Shown: positions 47,955-61,046, counted from the first letter of the stretch. The stretch: DNA of 64,000 bases from Ottelia alismoides (GCA_037367405.1 JAZKJV010004148.1:2232501-2296500), one strand, 5' to 3'. Numbers and translations: made by a program. The notes: generated by a model not told the origin, from the letters alone.

Positions 47955-50936
47955 TGATGAAACTTGATTTTATCATCTTAATTTGCATTTTTTAACCTTC
48001 TTGCTTTAGTGTGTGTCAATAAAAACCGGATAAAGTCTTGTAGTTAACAGAGTCATTGAATAAATTAAAAAAAACACAAAAAATGTCAAAATTAAAATCT
48101 GTGGTATTATTAGCCTTAAAACACCCTCAAAATAATTTTGTATTATTAAATGACCTCATATCCATTGTTTGTCAACATGAAACTTGTAGATCTCATCGAG
48201 ATCTACAACTTCCAAGTTTTGAGTTTTCTCAAATTCGGCCATTTGACCCTTCATATTGCAAATTCATCTTTCTAATAATCTGATTGGGCCACGTGACCCT
48301 TTCTGGTTGAGCCACGTGGCCCGACCCCTTTGCACTAGCCGCCCGCGCCCCTGGCTGTTGGATCTCTTCTTGATCAAACGATCCAGTGATCTCCACGCAC
48401 ATCCTTTGTCCCCTGTCGTCTGATCATCCCCATCTCACCTCTGCACCGCCCGCTAGCGCCTCACCTATAGCCCGCCACGTGGCTCGTTGCTCTCCATTCG
48501 ATCTCACCTTCATCCATTCATCTCCACCATTCTTCCCGCTGCGATCCCAACCCTCTGATCTCTCTCCTGATATGATCTGGGCCGCCCGCTTCCGCCTGCC
48601 CATGCGCTCGACATGTGGCGACATCGTGGGCTCTCCGATCATACTGCCCTTGATCAGATCCAAGCCACTGGTTAGCGCTCGTTGTTCGGCCATTGGATCT
48701 CAAGATCCAACGGTCGAATCTTAGTCCCCTACCTCCGGTCGCTCCTCTCTCCAACGTTCGCCACTCGCGAACAACCTTCACCCTTCCATTTCTCCCCAAC
48801 TCCACGATCTCCACCTCCCAGCTCTAACTGCCACACGACATACCCCGACCATCCCTCATCCTCGTAGTCATCCACATATACCACAAGTATCCTCCACTCA
48901 CTCCATATCTCCTCCACTCACTCCATATCTCCTCCACAAATCGTGTCCATCACCACCTGGAACCGCTAACTTCACCCCTTAAATACTCCATCGTTGCCAC
49001 CGATTCTTAGCGTCCACCTTTAGGCAGGGCGAGGCCTAGCCCTCCTCCATCTCCCTGTGACAGGGGGGGATGGCAGGATCGAGCGAAGACGACCTTAGCC
49101 TCCGATGTCGACCCGCCTCCGTCCATTGCGGTGTCGCGGAGCTTCGATCCTGCCAAGCTGCTCCCCGTAGCCGGGGGAGTTCAGCGTTGACTAGAGGTTT
49201 CATGGAACCTCGAGCCCATGCCCCGCTCTACCTTAATCTATTGTAAGAACCTCAAACTCTTCCTATGTATTTTTTTTCTTTTTTCTTAATTAATTAGGTC
49301 GCTACACCTCTCTCCGTCTTCCATCGACTGCTCCTCGAGCTTCGCCTCACATCCACCATTCGTGCGCTATGTTCTGATCATGTTTTCCCTTTCTCCACCA
49401 CCTAAACACCTCCTCCACCTTCATCCCCGCTCGCTGGAGATGAAAACCACCAGGGCTCCATCTCCTTTCGCTCACATGCCCTCCATTTCACTCACATACA
49501 CAAGTCCTCTGCTTCGACTATGCAATTTAACGATGCAGGTTCTCGATCTTTCAATGGTCGGAAGTCATCGTCGGAGCTTCTCCGCCAATCTTGTTTCCGG
49601 CCTACATGCTTCGCCATCCTCATCCAGACATGACGACTGCTTCGCCGAGCTTCAAGGTTTCTGTCCCGGTGGTCAAGAGCAGCTGGGGACCTTCACTAGA
49701 GCAAGAGAAGAGCGGCGGAGCTTGGGCTCCATCGCCGGAGCTCGAACATCGCCGCTAGCCGCAGACGAGGAAGGAATTGCAGGTGTCGTTGGATGCTCCC
49801 TCCCGGAGTTCATCCAACGACGCTGACTTAGCCATGTGTGGAGCCGATAAAAATGTAGCGACCATTGGATCCTCACGATCCAATGGTCCGCTGACGTCCA
49901 CGCGTCAGCACCAGATGCTTCCCCAAGCCTCATCACCAGACTAGTAGGTTCGTGTGCTCCGAACCTATTCTGAGCCCAAGACTGGAGGCTTGGCCATTCC
50001 GAAGCTAGCCGAAGCAGCCCGAGTCTTCTCCGAGCCTCAGAGCTGCCCGAGCCTGGAAGAGCACGTGCATATCACGTGCCCTCTGGGTAAATTTCACAGA
50101 GGCCCACCGACTTCTTCAATATTGCAGGCAGGTCCTAGACCACTTGCCGACCACGTGCACTGTGGGTCTTTTGCATGTATACCCTCGTGGGTTTTCATAA
50201 TTGTAGAAATGGCCCTGTGCATGTGGGTATTTTACAGGGAAGGTCCCGAACTTTCTTTTATTTGCATTTTAGTCACTCCCAGAGACCTGTTTGTAGTTAT
50301 CTTTTATGTTTTTCTTACAGTTATGCCCTTGTCTTCTTTCATGCATATCTCGAGCATCATACCTCTATTTCAGTTGATTTCAGTTTCATTTCGAAACTTG
50401 CTTGATGATCTTTTTAATGGCATATTTATTTCTTGTTTTGGACACTGTGATTCTTATGTATTATTATAATAGCAAAGTGTCTCTGATTGCTTAAGCTTAA
50501 TCCTTGTTTAAATTAACCATCATGTTTGCCACTTGAAATTAAACTCGAAATTGATTCATTTTTTTAATGCTCATTATTCTGATCTAGGGCATGTTCTCAT
50601 TGCATTTCGTCGCATCTTATTGCATGACTAAAAAAATAAAACAAAAAAATGCATGTTTTATAATTTCTTGATGCATTCTTTTGCCTCCTTGCATTGTTTG
50701 ACTTATGGTTCTCAAACTAAACACTTTATTAATGAATGAAAGTCTGAATAATCACGATAAAGGCTCGTGTCCCTGAGTTCGACATTGGTTTCTTATCGCG
50801 TAAAATAAATTCATGATCATCTGATTCTATTTGACTTAGCATTTAGATGGTCTTTTGATGGACCGAATCCAGCCCAGCTGCAACGTTATTAAGTGCTAAT
50901 TCCACACTCTTAAAGGGCAAAAATTGTGGTTCGTCA
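47955..50936 (+). repeat. 3' LTR of E2
   Basis: TGATGAAAC...TTCGTCA, 2,982 bases. Uninterrupted copy of the 5' LTR, with the E1 target site intact at 49204-49208. It keeps the TTGTAGATCTC palindrome (48184-48208), TTGGATC palindromes (about 48690-48713 and 49863-49889), G-boxes and the TATA-like box. ORFs at 48386-48724 and 49362-49826 are parallel to those in the 5' LTR but have different lengths and no known family. The last five bases after it (50937-50941, GTAAC) are the degenerate TSD. Confidence 0.9.
48979..48986 (+). promoter_or_regulatory. TATA-like box, E2 3' LTR
   Basis: TTAAATAC in CACCCCTTAAATACTCC, identical to 22539-22546. It could drive read-out into the family C array on the right. 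Confidence 0.4.
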
Positions 50937-51790
50937 GTAACCCTAATTATACTAATGGTCCTGCAATGGTAATTACTTATTCTTCATTTCGGATCATGGA
51001 ATGATTTGCAATAAGATTCATTGCAGAATGGTTCGGCATGGGCTCGCATGTCCAACAATCTCCCACTAGCACAAAGAGCCATTAATGGGTTAATCTTTAA
51101 CCCAACACTCATGGTCTAATCATACGATATTGAGAAAAAAAGCTTGGTAAGCTGGCGAGTCACTTTGTTCCCGAGAAAGTATGCCGGGTCCTTTTATGGT
51201 ACTTGCATATCTCCTAGTATAGTGCTCACATCCAATGCGAATGTTGCATTTTATGCAACCAATGATCAATCTTGTTAAAGCAGTTATAGTGTCCTTGATA
51301 TTACAACTCGATAATCGCTATAACTAGTATGTAATTTCTATTATCCTTATCAAAATTCCCTTATTCATGGACATCTCTATCTCCTAAGGTATATGCAGTT
51401 AAGATCTTTTAGTTCACTATTTATAAATCTTAAGTTCTTGAAGATAATACATTGAGATCAATATCTCAATCATCCAGTCATCTTTGAAGGTAATTTTATT
51501 ACTGTAATCAAGTGTTTTATCTTCATAGTACGGTTAGTAATAGTTTACTACTCCCATTGTATAGAAGATATCTGACTTTTGTACACATCAAGTATACACT
51601 AGGCTTCTTATTACTGATGCACAAGGGCAATAAGTTTTAGAATTTACTTCCTCAACTATTTGAGGTGCTAAACTTCAGATTGGTTTGTACCATATTTTAA
51701 AGGAAGTAAGCCTTCCTTGGGTTTTTTTTCTAAAAAATAGAACGTGCTCAAGGTTTACTACTAATGTGATGGTCCTAATTGAAAGATATG
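50937..51790 (-). repeat. Family C tandem array, unit 1 right part
   Basis: Continues unit 1 after E2; paralogous to 53956-54805. At 51051-51057 the strand reads TCCAACA followed by ATCTCCCACTAGCAC. In reverse this is AGTGGGAGAT|TGTTGGACATG, the arrangement of a copia-like PPT and LTR start. The rest (51070-51790) has no recognised domain. Confidence 0.6.
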
Positions 51791-54700
51791 GGAAGATCCT
51801 TAAACGCATCACGAGAGCATGAGAATCACATCGTATGCGATCGGGAGCAACTACCACAACAACGTCTCAATGACTATGACCCTTTCTAGGTTTTAGGATG
51901 GACGACCCCTTTAAGAAAGGAGAGAGGGGACGTGTGTAGAGAGAGATAGAGATAGAGATAGAGATGGAGATGGAGAGAGTTTACTTCCTCTTGGAATTAT
52001 GTGTGTTCTAAAAGGCAAGGGATACCTTACTTTTATACTAGTTTAATGTATATGAATCTCAATCCATGTGCCCTCTTAATCCAATGGATTAGTTTAAGAG
52101 GTTATTAATCAATGGCCTTTATTTGTTGCTACAAATTTGCAACAAAAAATTCAATTAAAATAAATTAATTATATCCCTTTATCAAAATACAAATTGATTC
52201 ATTTTAATTTCAATTATAAATAGATAATAAGGGAGGCAACCACCACCCTAAAATGAGGGTAGTCGTCCCCTTGACTTGGTCATGATGGATGACCACCTTG
52301 TTGGTGGTTTTGCCTTCCTTAATATATATTTATTATATAGGACAAAATGCAACAACAACTATTGCATTTATCTTCATAAAATAATTTCAAATTAAACTTG
52401 TGAAAACATCAATCAGGCCACTGATAAATATGAATCATATTCATATATCCAACATAATATGTAAATTGCATTTCAATTAATTATTTATTGTGAATCACAT
52501 TCACAACAACATATAATTTGTAAATTCTATTTACAGTGAAATCTCTCCATGGTATTATAAATCATCTTAATAATATCCATGATTATTGTGGATAGTGATA
52601 TCCACATTAGTCATATACTTGATAATTAAATTATATTTAATTATCTTTGATATCTATTCACATGTGCCCAAATAACAAGAATCACATTCACCTTATTCAC
52701 ATCTTTGATAATTAAATCACATTTAATCATCTGAGATAACTCTCCTTAGATGGACAAATAATATGAATCAAATTGATATTATCTATGATATATAAATCAC
52801 ATTATAGTATCAATTTTCCTCAATGCTCAGACACATTATCAATGATGAAATTATCATTGAATTGTTTCATGCATAATGCGCTTTCTCTGCGGATACTTGG
52901 AGATAAGGACAGGGCGATTGTTTGTTCCACGTATAGTAACTTGGATATTGAGATCACATCTCAAATCCAGATGTCAGAGACCTCCCACACATGTCTGATT
53001 AAATCAAAGTTGTAAATATAATCTTCTCACTATATCTGAATCACATTCAGATCGCTGTCCAACATTTAGACCAAGATTAGATTACTTCTCTAGTGAGAGG
53101 AGTCGTTACAATCTAGATATGTTTTATTACTCCCATGGAATGGAAGCATCATGGTTATACAATTGTTTATAATAACATGACCCTCAGGTATTCCTAATAC
53201 CTGTACATCCTTCATACTGGATGACCTCGAATAAACCCGATGTTTTAGATCTATTTAGACTGTCTCTTTCGTGGTTTTATAATTAAGTTTTTCATTTGAT
53301 CATTGGGAGTTGGTATGGATCATATACTTTCCAAAGTATATATCATACCTAGGGATAGATCATATTCTTTCCAAAAGCATGTATCACACATACAAATTAG
53401 TCAGGCTTCCAAAGCAAGACGACCATGCATGTAATTTGATTCCCAATATCTCAAGAGTGAGATCGTGCCATATGATTTAGTAAAGGAACCTGTATGATCC
53501 CTTTAAGAGATCGTATTACTCATATGCCCTTGTTTGCACAATAGCACACCTGTGTATAGACTTGATAAAATATCAACCTATGAGTATGCCAAATATACAT
53601 ACTCAAACAAATAGTAACACATCTGTCTCCAATCTGAGGATGTGTGCCTATACCGTGACAGCAAACGACATAGGACTTTGGTTATCTCGATCTCGTTAAG
53701 TTAGCTCTTTGACTTAACTTATCTCACACCTCTGAATCTCTATTCATATGTAGAGGTTTTGCATCAAGAGGCCGGTTAGATATAAACTTTTAGAGAAAGG
53801 ATTTCCATCTCCTTCTCAGGCTAGAGATCCTAACTTAATAATCACTTGACAATTCTTCATGAGTCCTCAATCTAGTTCTTTAGATATCACCCAAGCACTA
53901 GCCTCTATGATTCAACATTTGAATCAACAGTTGTATGATCATTAAGATGACCATGGTACATAACCCTAATTGTACTAATGGACCTACAATGCAAATTAGT
54001 TATTCTTTATTTCAGATTAGGGAATTATTTGCAATAACATTTATTACATAATGGCTCGTCATGGCCTTGCGTGTCCAACAATTTTCCACTACCAAAAGAG
54101 GCTAATCATTAAGCCTACACTCATGTGCTAATCATAAGCCATTTATAAAAATACCTTGGTAAGATGACTAGTCACTCTGTTTTGAAGAAACTATGCTAGG
54201 TTCTTTTATGGTACTTGCATATCTCCTAGTAATAGTGCTCCCATCCAATACAAATGTTGCACCTTATGCAACAAATACTCAATCTTATTAAAGCAGTTAT
54301 AGTGTCCTTGATACTACAACTCAATAATCGCTATAACCAATATGTAATTTCTATTATCCTTATCAGAATTCCCTTATTCATGGAGATCTCTATCTCCTAA
54401 GTTATATGTAGTTAAGACCTTTTAGTTCACTATTTATAAAGTCTTAAGTTCTTGAAGATAATACTTTGAGATCAATATCTCAAAGGTCCAGTCATCTTTT
54501 TAGGTGGTTTTATTACTGCAATCAAGTTTTTTATCTTCACAGTAGGATTAATAATAGTTTACTACTCCCACTGCATGGCATATATCTGATTTTTGTACAC
54601 ATCTAGCACACACTGAGTTTCTCATAACTGATGCACATGGGCAAGCACTTTTTAAATTCACTTCCTCAACTATTTGAGGTGTTATCCCTTCATATGGGTC

Positions 54701-54805
54701 TGTACCATATTTTAATGGAAGTAAGCCTTCCTTCCAATTTTAAAAAAAACAGAATATGCCCAAGGTGTACTACTATTGTGACGGTCCCAATTGAAGGATA
54801 TGGGA
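51791..54805 (-). repeat. Family C tandem array, unit 2
   Basis: Full unit of about 3.0 kb. It begins with the CCTTAAACGCATCACGAGAGC block, has a GA-rich tract near 51940, and the LTR-like edge CGTGTCCAACA at 54070-54080. It holds the empty form of the E2 target (about 53951-53960). Minus-strand frames such as 54690-54980 and 51675-51857 encode similar short peptides only because the DNA is duplicated. Confidence 0.65.
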
Positions 54806-55802
54806 ACATCCTTAAGCGCATCACGGGAGCATGAGAATCGCATCGTATGCGATGGGGAGTGACTGCCACAACAGTGTCTCGAGGACTGCAACCCTCTCTA
54901 AGGAAGGAGTGAGGGGCATGTATAGAGAGAGATGGAGAGAGTTTAATTCCTCCTCGAATTATATGTGTTCTAAAAGGCAAGGGATACCCTTACTTTTATA
55001 CTAGTTGGATGTATATGGATCTCAATCCATGTGCCCTCTTAATCCAATGAATTAGATTAATAGGTTAGTAAAGAGTGGCCATGATTTGTTGCTACAAATT
55101 TGCAACAACAAATTTAAATAAAATTTAATTATATCCCTTTATCAAGATATAAATTAATTCATTTTAATTACAATTATAATAAATAGATAATAAGGGAGGA
55201 AACCACTACCTTAAAAAGAGGGTGCCCCCCTTTTGACTTAGTCAAGGTGGACGACCACCTTGTTGGTGATTTTGCCTTCCTTAATATATATTTATTATAT
55301 AAGATAAAATGCAACATCTATTATTGCATTTATATTCACAAAAATTATTCCAAAATAAATTTGTGAAATCCTCAACCATTCCAATGATAAATATGAATGA
55401 TATTCATATATACAACATAATATGGAAATTAGATTTACAATTAATTTTTTATTGTTAATCACATTCACAACAACATATAATTTGTAAATTCTGTTTATAA
55501 TTAAATCTCTACATCATATTAAAAATCATATTTATAATATCTGTGATTATTGTCGATAGGGATGTCTACATTAACATATTCTTGATAGTTAAATTACATT
55601 TCATTATCTTCGATATTTATTCTCATGCTCCCAAATAACATGAATCACATTCAAATTATTCACATCTTTTATAATTAAATCACATTTAATCATCTTAGAT
55701 AACTCTCCTTACATAGCCAAATAATGTGAATCAAATTCACATTATCCATGATAATTAAATCACTTTTAACTTTCAATTTTCCTCATTTCTCTGATACATT
55801 AT
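54806..55802 (-). repeat. Family C tandem array, unit 3 (truncated by E4)
   Basis: Matches the first 1.0 kb of unit 2 (for example 'ATCTCAATCCATGTG' at 55018). Ends at ACATTAT where E4 begins; the paralogous sequence in unit 2 (about 52812) continues ACATTATCAATGATG. The rest of unit 3 should lie beyond the window, on the other side of E4. Confidence 0.65.
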
Positions 55803-58800
55803 TGACGAGTCGCGAATTCACCCAGGTTAATTTGCGTGAATTATCGGACGTTTACATTAATGCCATTTCGTTGTAGGCAAGCAATCAAAATTGGTCTAGA
55901 AATAACCATAATAAATTAATCAATCTTATTCAATGTGGTTTTATGTTTATTTTACTTGAGCAAGTCCCAAGCTCGAACTTAAGGAGGCAAAGGAATAACC
56001 TAGAAATTTGTCTATCAAAGTTCATGCACGATTTTTAAGATGGTATTTTTTGATATTTTTAATGCAATTTTGCGATGCAAAATGCAAATTAGGCCAATTT
56101 TAGGGACTAACAAGTAAAGATCAATCAAACGATGTTCAAAAATTTTGAAACTTGGCCGAGATGACAATTATGATGAAATTAATGCACTGTTACTTTTTGG
56201 AATTTTTGGATGCAAGATATTATTTTTATGAATTTTTGAATGCAAACAAAGTTAATTTCAATAATTAATTATAATAAATATTAAACTTAATTATTTTAGA
56301 GAGATAAAATTATCCAAGATCTATCACTAGGTGATCGATCTCAGAAAAATCCTAATACTAAAAAACACTAGATTTAGTACCTATTAAAAATTAAATATTG
56401 AAATATGAAAAATGATTTTTACAGGGCAAATTATGCTTGCAAATGCAATTCTTTTTGGGAAGATGTGAAATACAACTAATTCTACAATCCTCGAATTTTC
56501 AACAATTTTCAGAGCAATGGTTAATTAATTATGAATTTTCAAGCACAGAATGGGCAAAATATGCAATTTTCCACAAAATAATTAATTATTAATTAACCAC
56601 TGAGCATAAAAATATCAGATATATGCCATAATGTAGAGAATTAGTTGAAGAACATCATGCTATTTTTGAATATAAAAATAAAGCAATGCATGAGTCCAAA
56701 ATGAAAGGGGAACATAGGGGTATTTATGTAATATTACAAATATAAATAAAGCACGGAGGACTAAATTGAAATTACCGAAAGTGCTGAGGGGATCCGCTGC
56801 AAAATTTCAAAGCAGTCACATGCCCATCACGTGACCCTTGGTTGGCGGGGTTGAATCTGCGAACATGCTGATCTTCAGGGTGGCTTCTGCAAAAGTTCTA
56901 GTAGGTCACATGCGATGCACGTGACCCCTGGGTTGGGGATGATCATGGAAATATGATGGACCATAGGGGCTTTGGCATAAATTATCCTCGCACACATGAG
57001 AATCACGTGGGGAGGAGGAGGCTTTGTTGAAGTTGTTCCTTCTCACACGTGATCCTCACATGGGAGGGCCTCGGGTAGTGAGCCCGATCGTCGAAGGCGG
57101 AGGAAGACGAGGCTGAGGAGCGGCGGAGACAACCTTAGGCATCAACGATGGAGGTCCTGAAGGTGTTGGGAGCCCTGCTGCTCCTGCTTAATGTTAAGTC
57201 TTTGAAGAGGCGGACCGAAGTATGTGAAGCTTGGTGAAGGCGGAGGAGCGGCTACGGATGGATGTTCCTGGAGGTGCAGCTGTAGGTGATGATCTGGGAA
57301 GTGGAGCCCCAAAATGCTGGTGTCGATGATGATCTGGGACTCCAGGGGGTGGAGCTCGACGACACGAAGGTCGGAGCGAAGCAGTCTCATCGGAGGTGAG
57401 CTGCGACGACATGATAAGCCCTCAGATCTCACCGTAGGAAGAGTGCAACCGAGATGCCACCACCGTAGATGGATTCCTCTGAAGTTTGAATGGTGGATGG
57501 GTTCAAAGGAAAGGGGTCAACGTCATTAAATAGAGGGGTGAGAGGGTCGACGGAGATGGAAGGAGATCGTCGGCGATCTGAAGGGATTTGACGAAGTGGT
57601 TCCGTGCGATATTTGATGAGGAGACGAGATCAGAGTGGCAGCTATGGGAGGAAGGTTGCGGGCAGAGCCACGATTCGTGAAGAAGCGAGATACACAGGCA
57701 GCGGGCGACAAAGATTGCAGAGGGGCAGTGGTGAATCGCAGGCGCCACCACCTCTGTATTAGGAAAGGAGACCGAGGAAGGGGACACATTTGGGACCGTC
57801 CGATCGGCTGAGATCGGGCAGCCCAGGTCACGCCATGTGGCAGGTTTTTTTAAAAATTTTAATTATTTTTTTATATTTTTTACTTTTTAAATAAAATGAA
57901 TTTTAAAAACCTCAAAAATGGGTGACACATGGTGGCTCCAAGAGCTACCACGTGCCAGTCCCACAAAAATCGAAAAATAAATACATTGATAAAGACATAA
58001 AAAATAGTAAATGACCATGGATCGAAAAGTTTTCTTCATGAAAGTTGCTCGTCTAGATTAGATCTACAACTCTAGAGATGAGACAAAAACAAAAATCGAT
58101 CATTTGTGCAAAGTCGTATTTTTGGATTATCCCATGTACATAGGATACCTTGATTTTGGGGTTTTATAATTTTTTGTCATTTTTAAACCACATAAAAAAC
58201 CGGAAAAAAGATGATAGAATCAAAGATAAATATTTACATATTAGTCTAATTTATTTGGATTTTTATTAAGTTAGAAAAAGAAGAAATAAAATAAAAGATG
58301 AAAAAGGCAATTTTTGTACATACAGTTAGTGAAGACTCAGACTCAGTTAGTTTCTTTTTTCGAGCTCAATTTGGATTTGGATTTTTGCGTATTTTAATAA
58401 GGGATTTTTACCCGACAGACACTATAAACTTTTCCAATCACCTCCACGACCTTTGAAACAACCTAATTCCCCCCTCGACCCCGTAAACTTGCCAACTCTT
58501 ACCCCATGAACCCTCCGGGTAATACTTTTGAAGCCAGTGGGGGTTCTTGGGGTAATTTATTGGGTCGATGGGGTAATTACATTGTGTAAAAGGTCGTAGA
58601 GGCATTTTAAAATGTTTATAAGGACTGCTGGATAAAAATCCCCTTTAATAAAACTTTCCTCAAAGAAGACAAATGAAAAAGAAATAAAATAAAATGACTC
58701 AATTATGTACATAAAATAATAGGTCAAAAACCGCTAATATACAAAATATACAAAAGAGGCCCAAAACTAAACTTTCACATATGAGCTCTAATTCACTTGA

Positions 58801-59245
58801 ACTTGGTCTTGTTTTGAAGGTAATTGAATGTACATTAGTTCAAAAGTGAGTAGGATCAAAATGAACACTGGATGGGGAAGATGTCAAGGTTTTAGTCTGG
58901 AAATCCTGGAACTAGGGTTTGGGTTTTTGGTCCACTTATATAGGTTAGTGATTTTTTTATATTTTTTATTTATTCTTGTCAGTGATATATACATAGTGGA
59001 ATCATTTCGGGTCATTTGGAGTTAGCATGAATTAGTTACAAATCAGGGAAGTTAGGCTATTTTGGAGGTCAATTTGGCTGGGATTTTTAGCTTTTTATTT
59101 CATGCAAAAATAAGTGAAAAAAATGCAATTCTTATCAAAACATGCATGAAGGATAATTATGAAGAATAAATGAAGAAATGCTAATGATTTTTAGGGATTT
59201 GAGCCTAATTCAAGACTTTTTGAGTGATGAATCTGAGATTCATCA
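55803..59245 (-). repeat. 3' LTR of E4
   Basis: TGACGAGTCGCG...GATTCATCA, 3.44 kb. GC-rich island at about 56800-57830. G-boxes CACGTG at 56828, 56918 and 57004. On the minus strand a W-box (reverse of GGTCAA at 57515-57520) lies next to a TATA-like CTATTTAATG (reverse of 57524-57533). A weakened form of the GATCTACAAC palindrome is at about 58044-58070. A MITE is inserted at 58399. ORFs at 57142-57831 show no family. The left flanking five bases ATTAT would be one TSD. Confidence 0.85.
58395..58649. mobile_element. MITE with TAAT flanks
   Basis: About 247 bases (58399-58645). Inverted ends are AAGGGATTTTTACCCGACAG on the left and, reversed, AAGGGGATTTTTATCCAGCA on the right. The inverted similarity continues for about 50 bases (TATAAAC.TTT, then CTC.ACGACC). 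Flanked by TAAT at 58395-58398 and 58646-58649. The superfamily is uncertain because a 4-base duplication is unusual. It lies in the LTR of E4 and is younger than it. Confidence 0.75.
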
Positions 59246-59259
59246 TCCCCCTATACTTA
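59246..59259 (-). other. Polypurine tract of E4
   Basis: Plus strand TCCCCCTATACTTA; in element sense TAAGTATAGGGGGA followed by TGATGAATC, the LTR start. Confidence 0.88.
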
Positions 59260-60568
59260 AACCATGCTCGTCCCTAAGCATCAACAACAATGCAATGAGG
59301 TGAACTGAGATTGGGTTCCATACCAAGACCACGAGCTGAAGGTGAAATTGAAACTAGACTCGACCTTTGGATTATTAGTTTGGCGGAACTTCTGTGAGAC
59401 TTAGAATTTTAAAATCAACAGCCTTCAAGTTCTACACATCATGTCACAGTTTCAGCTTAGAAGTCTTCTTAGATCAATCTTCCTCCCAAAGCATACCCCA
59501 TGTACATTGAACACAAATATGTGTGAAAGATTTTAGCTCTTCCCATACAGAATGCTAGACTACCATGCAAACCTCATCTCCAGTAACTCGTCCTCAGGGA
59601 GTCAGGTATTTCCTTCTAAGGTCTTTTGTGCTGTGTTCACAATCGAAATGGGGGGAGAAGTTAGAAGAAGGATAAAAGAATAGGAGTGTGGCCAGTGTAG
59701 TCACCTATCCTTGTGAAGACGACCAGTTTAGCCAGGTATCCACCAAGATCTGCAGGTTTTCTTGAATCTTGGACCTTTTTGGTCAGATATTTATTTGGTA
59801 GTGGCTTCATTGTATTTGGATTTTTGGTAGTTCTACTTGGATCTTGTTATGCCCCTGGGAATATAGAATCTTTTTTTCCGTACATGTTTTGGGATCTTAG
59901 AAAAATTGTGCCCAACCGTCCATCCCTTTTCGAAAGCTTTATTTCAACCCATACTCTGATCTTTAGATTTCCAAGCTACCAGAAAAGAAGCTCACACAGT
60001 CTTCCAACACCCTATCTGAGTTGAGCTAAGTTCATAGTGCGAGAGTACAAATTAATTCCTTATTCTAGAGTTGTACTCAGAATGAAGAGACTGGGTTAGA
60101 CACTAAGAGTCAAACGATGCACATTGTCATGTGGAACTTGAAGAATTAAGTCACAGACCTAAAGTTTCTAAAGTCCTATTTCTCGGGGAAGTTCCTCCGA
60201 AAATTAGGTGGATTAAGGTCATGTCCAGACCACTCTCGGTTTCTGCTCATAACTCGGTTCAGAACCCATGGGCTTTTCATAGATGCAAATGCATGTAATG
60301 CTGGATGAAGTGCATGTGTTAAATGCAGACACAATTTTTTGTGAATTTGTTTATGCAAGATTTTTTGTTTTTTATGCAAAAATGAATAAGAAGCCATTTT
60401 TTTCAAAATTTTTGGTTGGACCCAGTCAGTGTTAGTAGAAAAACTCCTTTTCTTTTTATTTTATACTTTTTGTTGTTTCTTTAAGTTAATTACCCACCCC
60501 GTAAATACATATAGACTTACGTGAAAGTACGAGCTATGGGTAAAATATGTACGTACTATATATGCATA
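59260..60568 (-). other. 3' untranslated region of E4
   Basis: No env-like ORF. It contains the block matching A/D/E1 (59587-59622, reverse of CCTTAGAAGGAAATACC) and the repeated ACACTGG/AGTGTAG motif (59690-59735). The ORF at 59713-60024 (plus strand) is antisense to the element and has no family. Confidence 0.65.
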
Positions 60569-60922
60569 GCCCCCTTATACTTAGCAAGTGTTGTGTCCTC
60601 AGAGCACAAAAAGTGTAAAGAAGACATAGCTCGGGCTAAGCGTAAGAGAGTGCAAAAGAAAAAGATAGATCGGTCTGCCTCCCTATGCTTAGGATGTGAA
60701 TAGTCTAAGTTTAGAAGAAGAGCGAAAATAAGGCGGTTGGGATATGTGAATGAGGAGAGTATACATATGAGCATCGGTTCCCCCTATACTTAGGTTCTTG
60801 CCATCCTAAGTATAGAAGAATGGTGGAAATGAGGCAATTGTGAGAAGGAGTTTAATGAGGGGAATGGTATATACAAATGGCATCTGTCCTCCCCTATACT
60901 TAGGCCTTGGCCTAAGTAGATG
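60569..60922 (-). other. PPT-like hairpin array of E4
   Basis: Four units. In element order: about 60893-60922 (CTATACTTAGGCC/GGCCTAAGTA), 60784-60794/60805-60815 (CTATACTTAGG/CCTAAGTATAG), 60679-60714 (a mutated copy) and the long hairpin 60569-60650 (TATACTTAGCAAG...GGGCTAAGCGTA). Same order and spacing class as E1, immediately after pol. Confidence 0.88.
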
Positions 60923-61046
60923 AGGAAGATGTACGAGGAGATCGATGGGGTCAGGAGGGAGGTTGATCTGATGAGTCTTCAATGTGCTCGCTCTGCATGA
61001 AGTAGATGGCCTCGACTTGGGATGATTTTATATATGGCTTCAGCAA

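Larger units (their letters stand above)
21536..50936 (+). mobile_element. Non-autonomous Athila-like element E2, interrupted by E1
   Basis: LTRs at 21536-22768 plus 42913-44639 (joined length about 2.96 kb) and 47955-50936 (2.98 kb). It has a tRNA-Asp-type PBS (44642), a polypurine tract (47943) and a degenerate 5 bp TSD. The internal region is only about 3.3 kb and has no gag or pol homology, so the element would need proteins from an autonomous Athila relative. It keeps the post-pol hairpin array (45921-46134). E1 lies in its 5' LTR. By eye, one 260-base stretch of the two LTRs differs at roughly one base in ten, older than E1. Confidence 0.85.
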
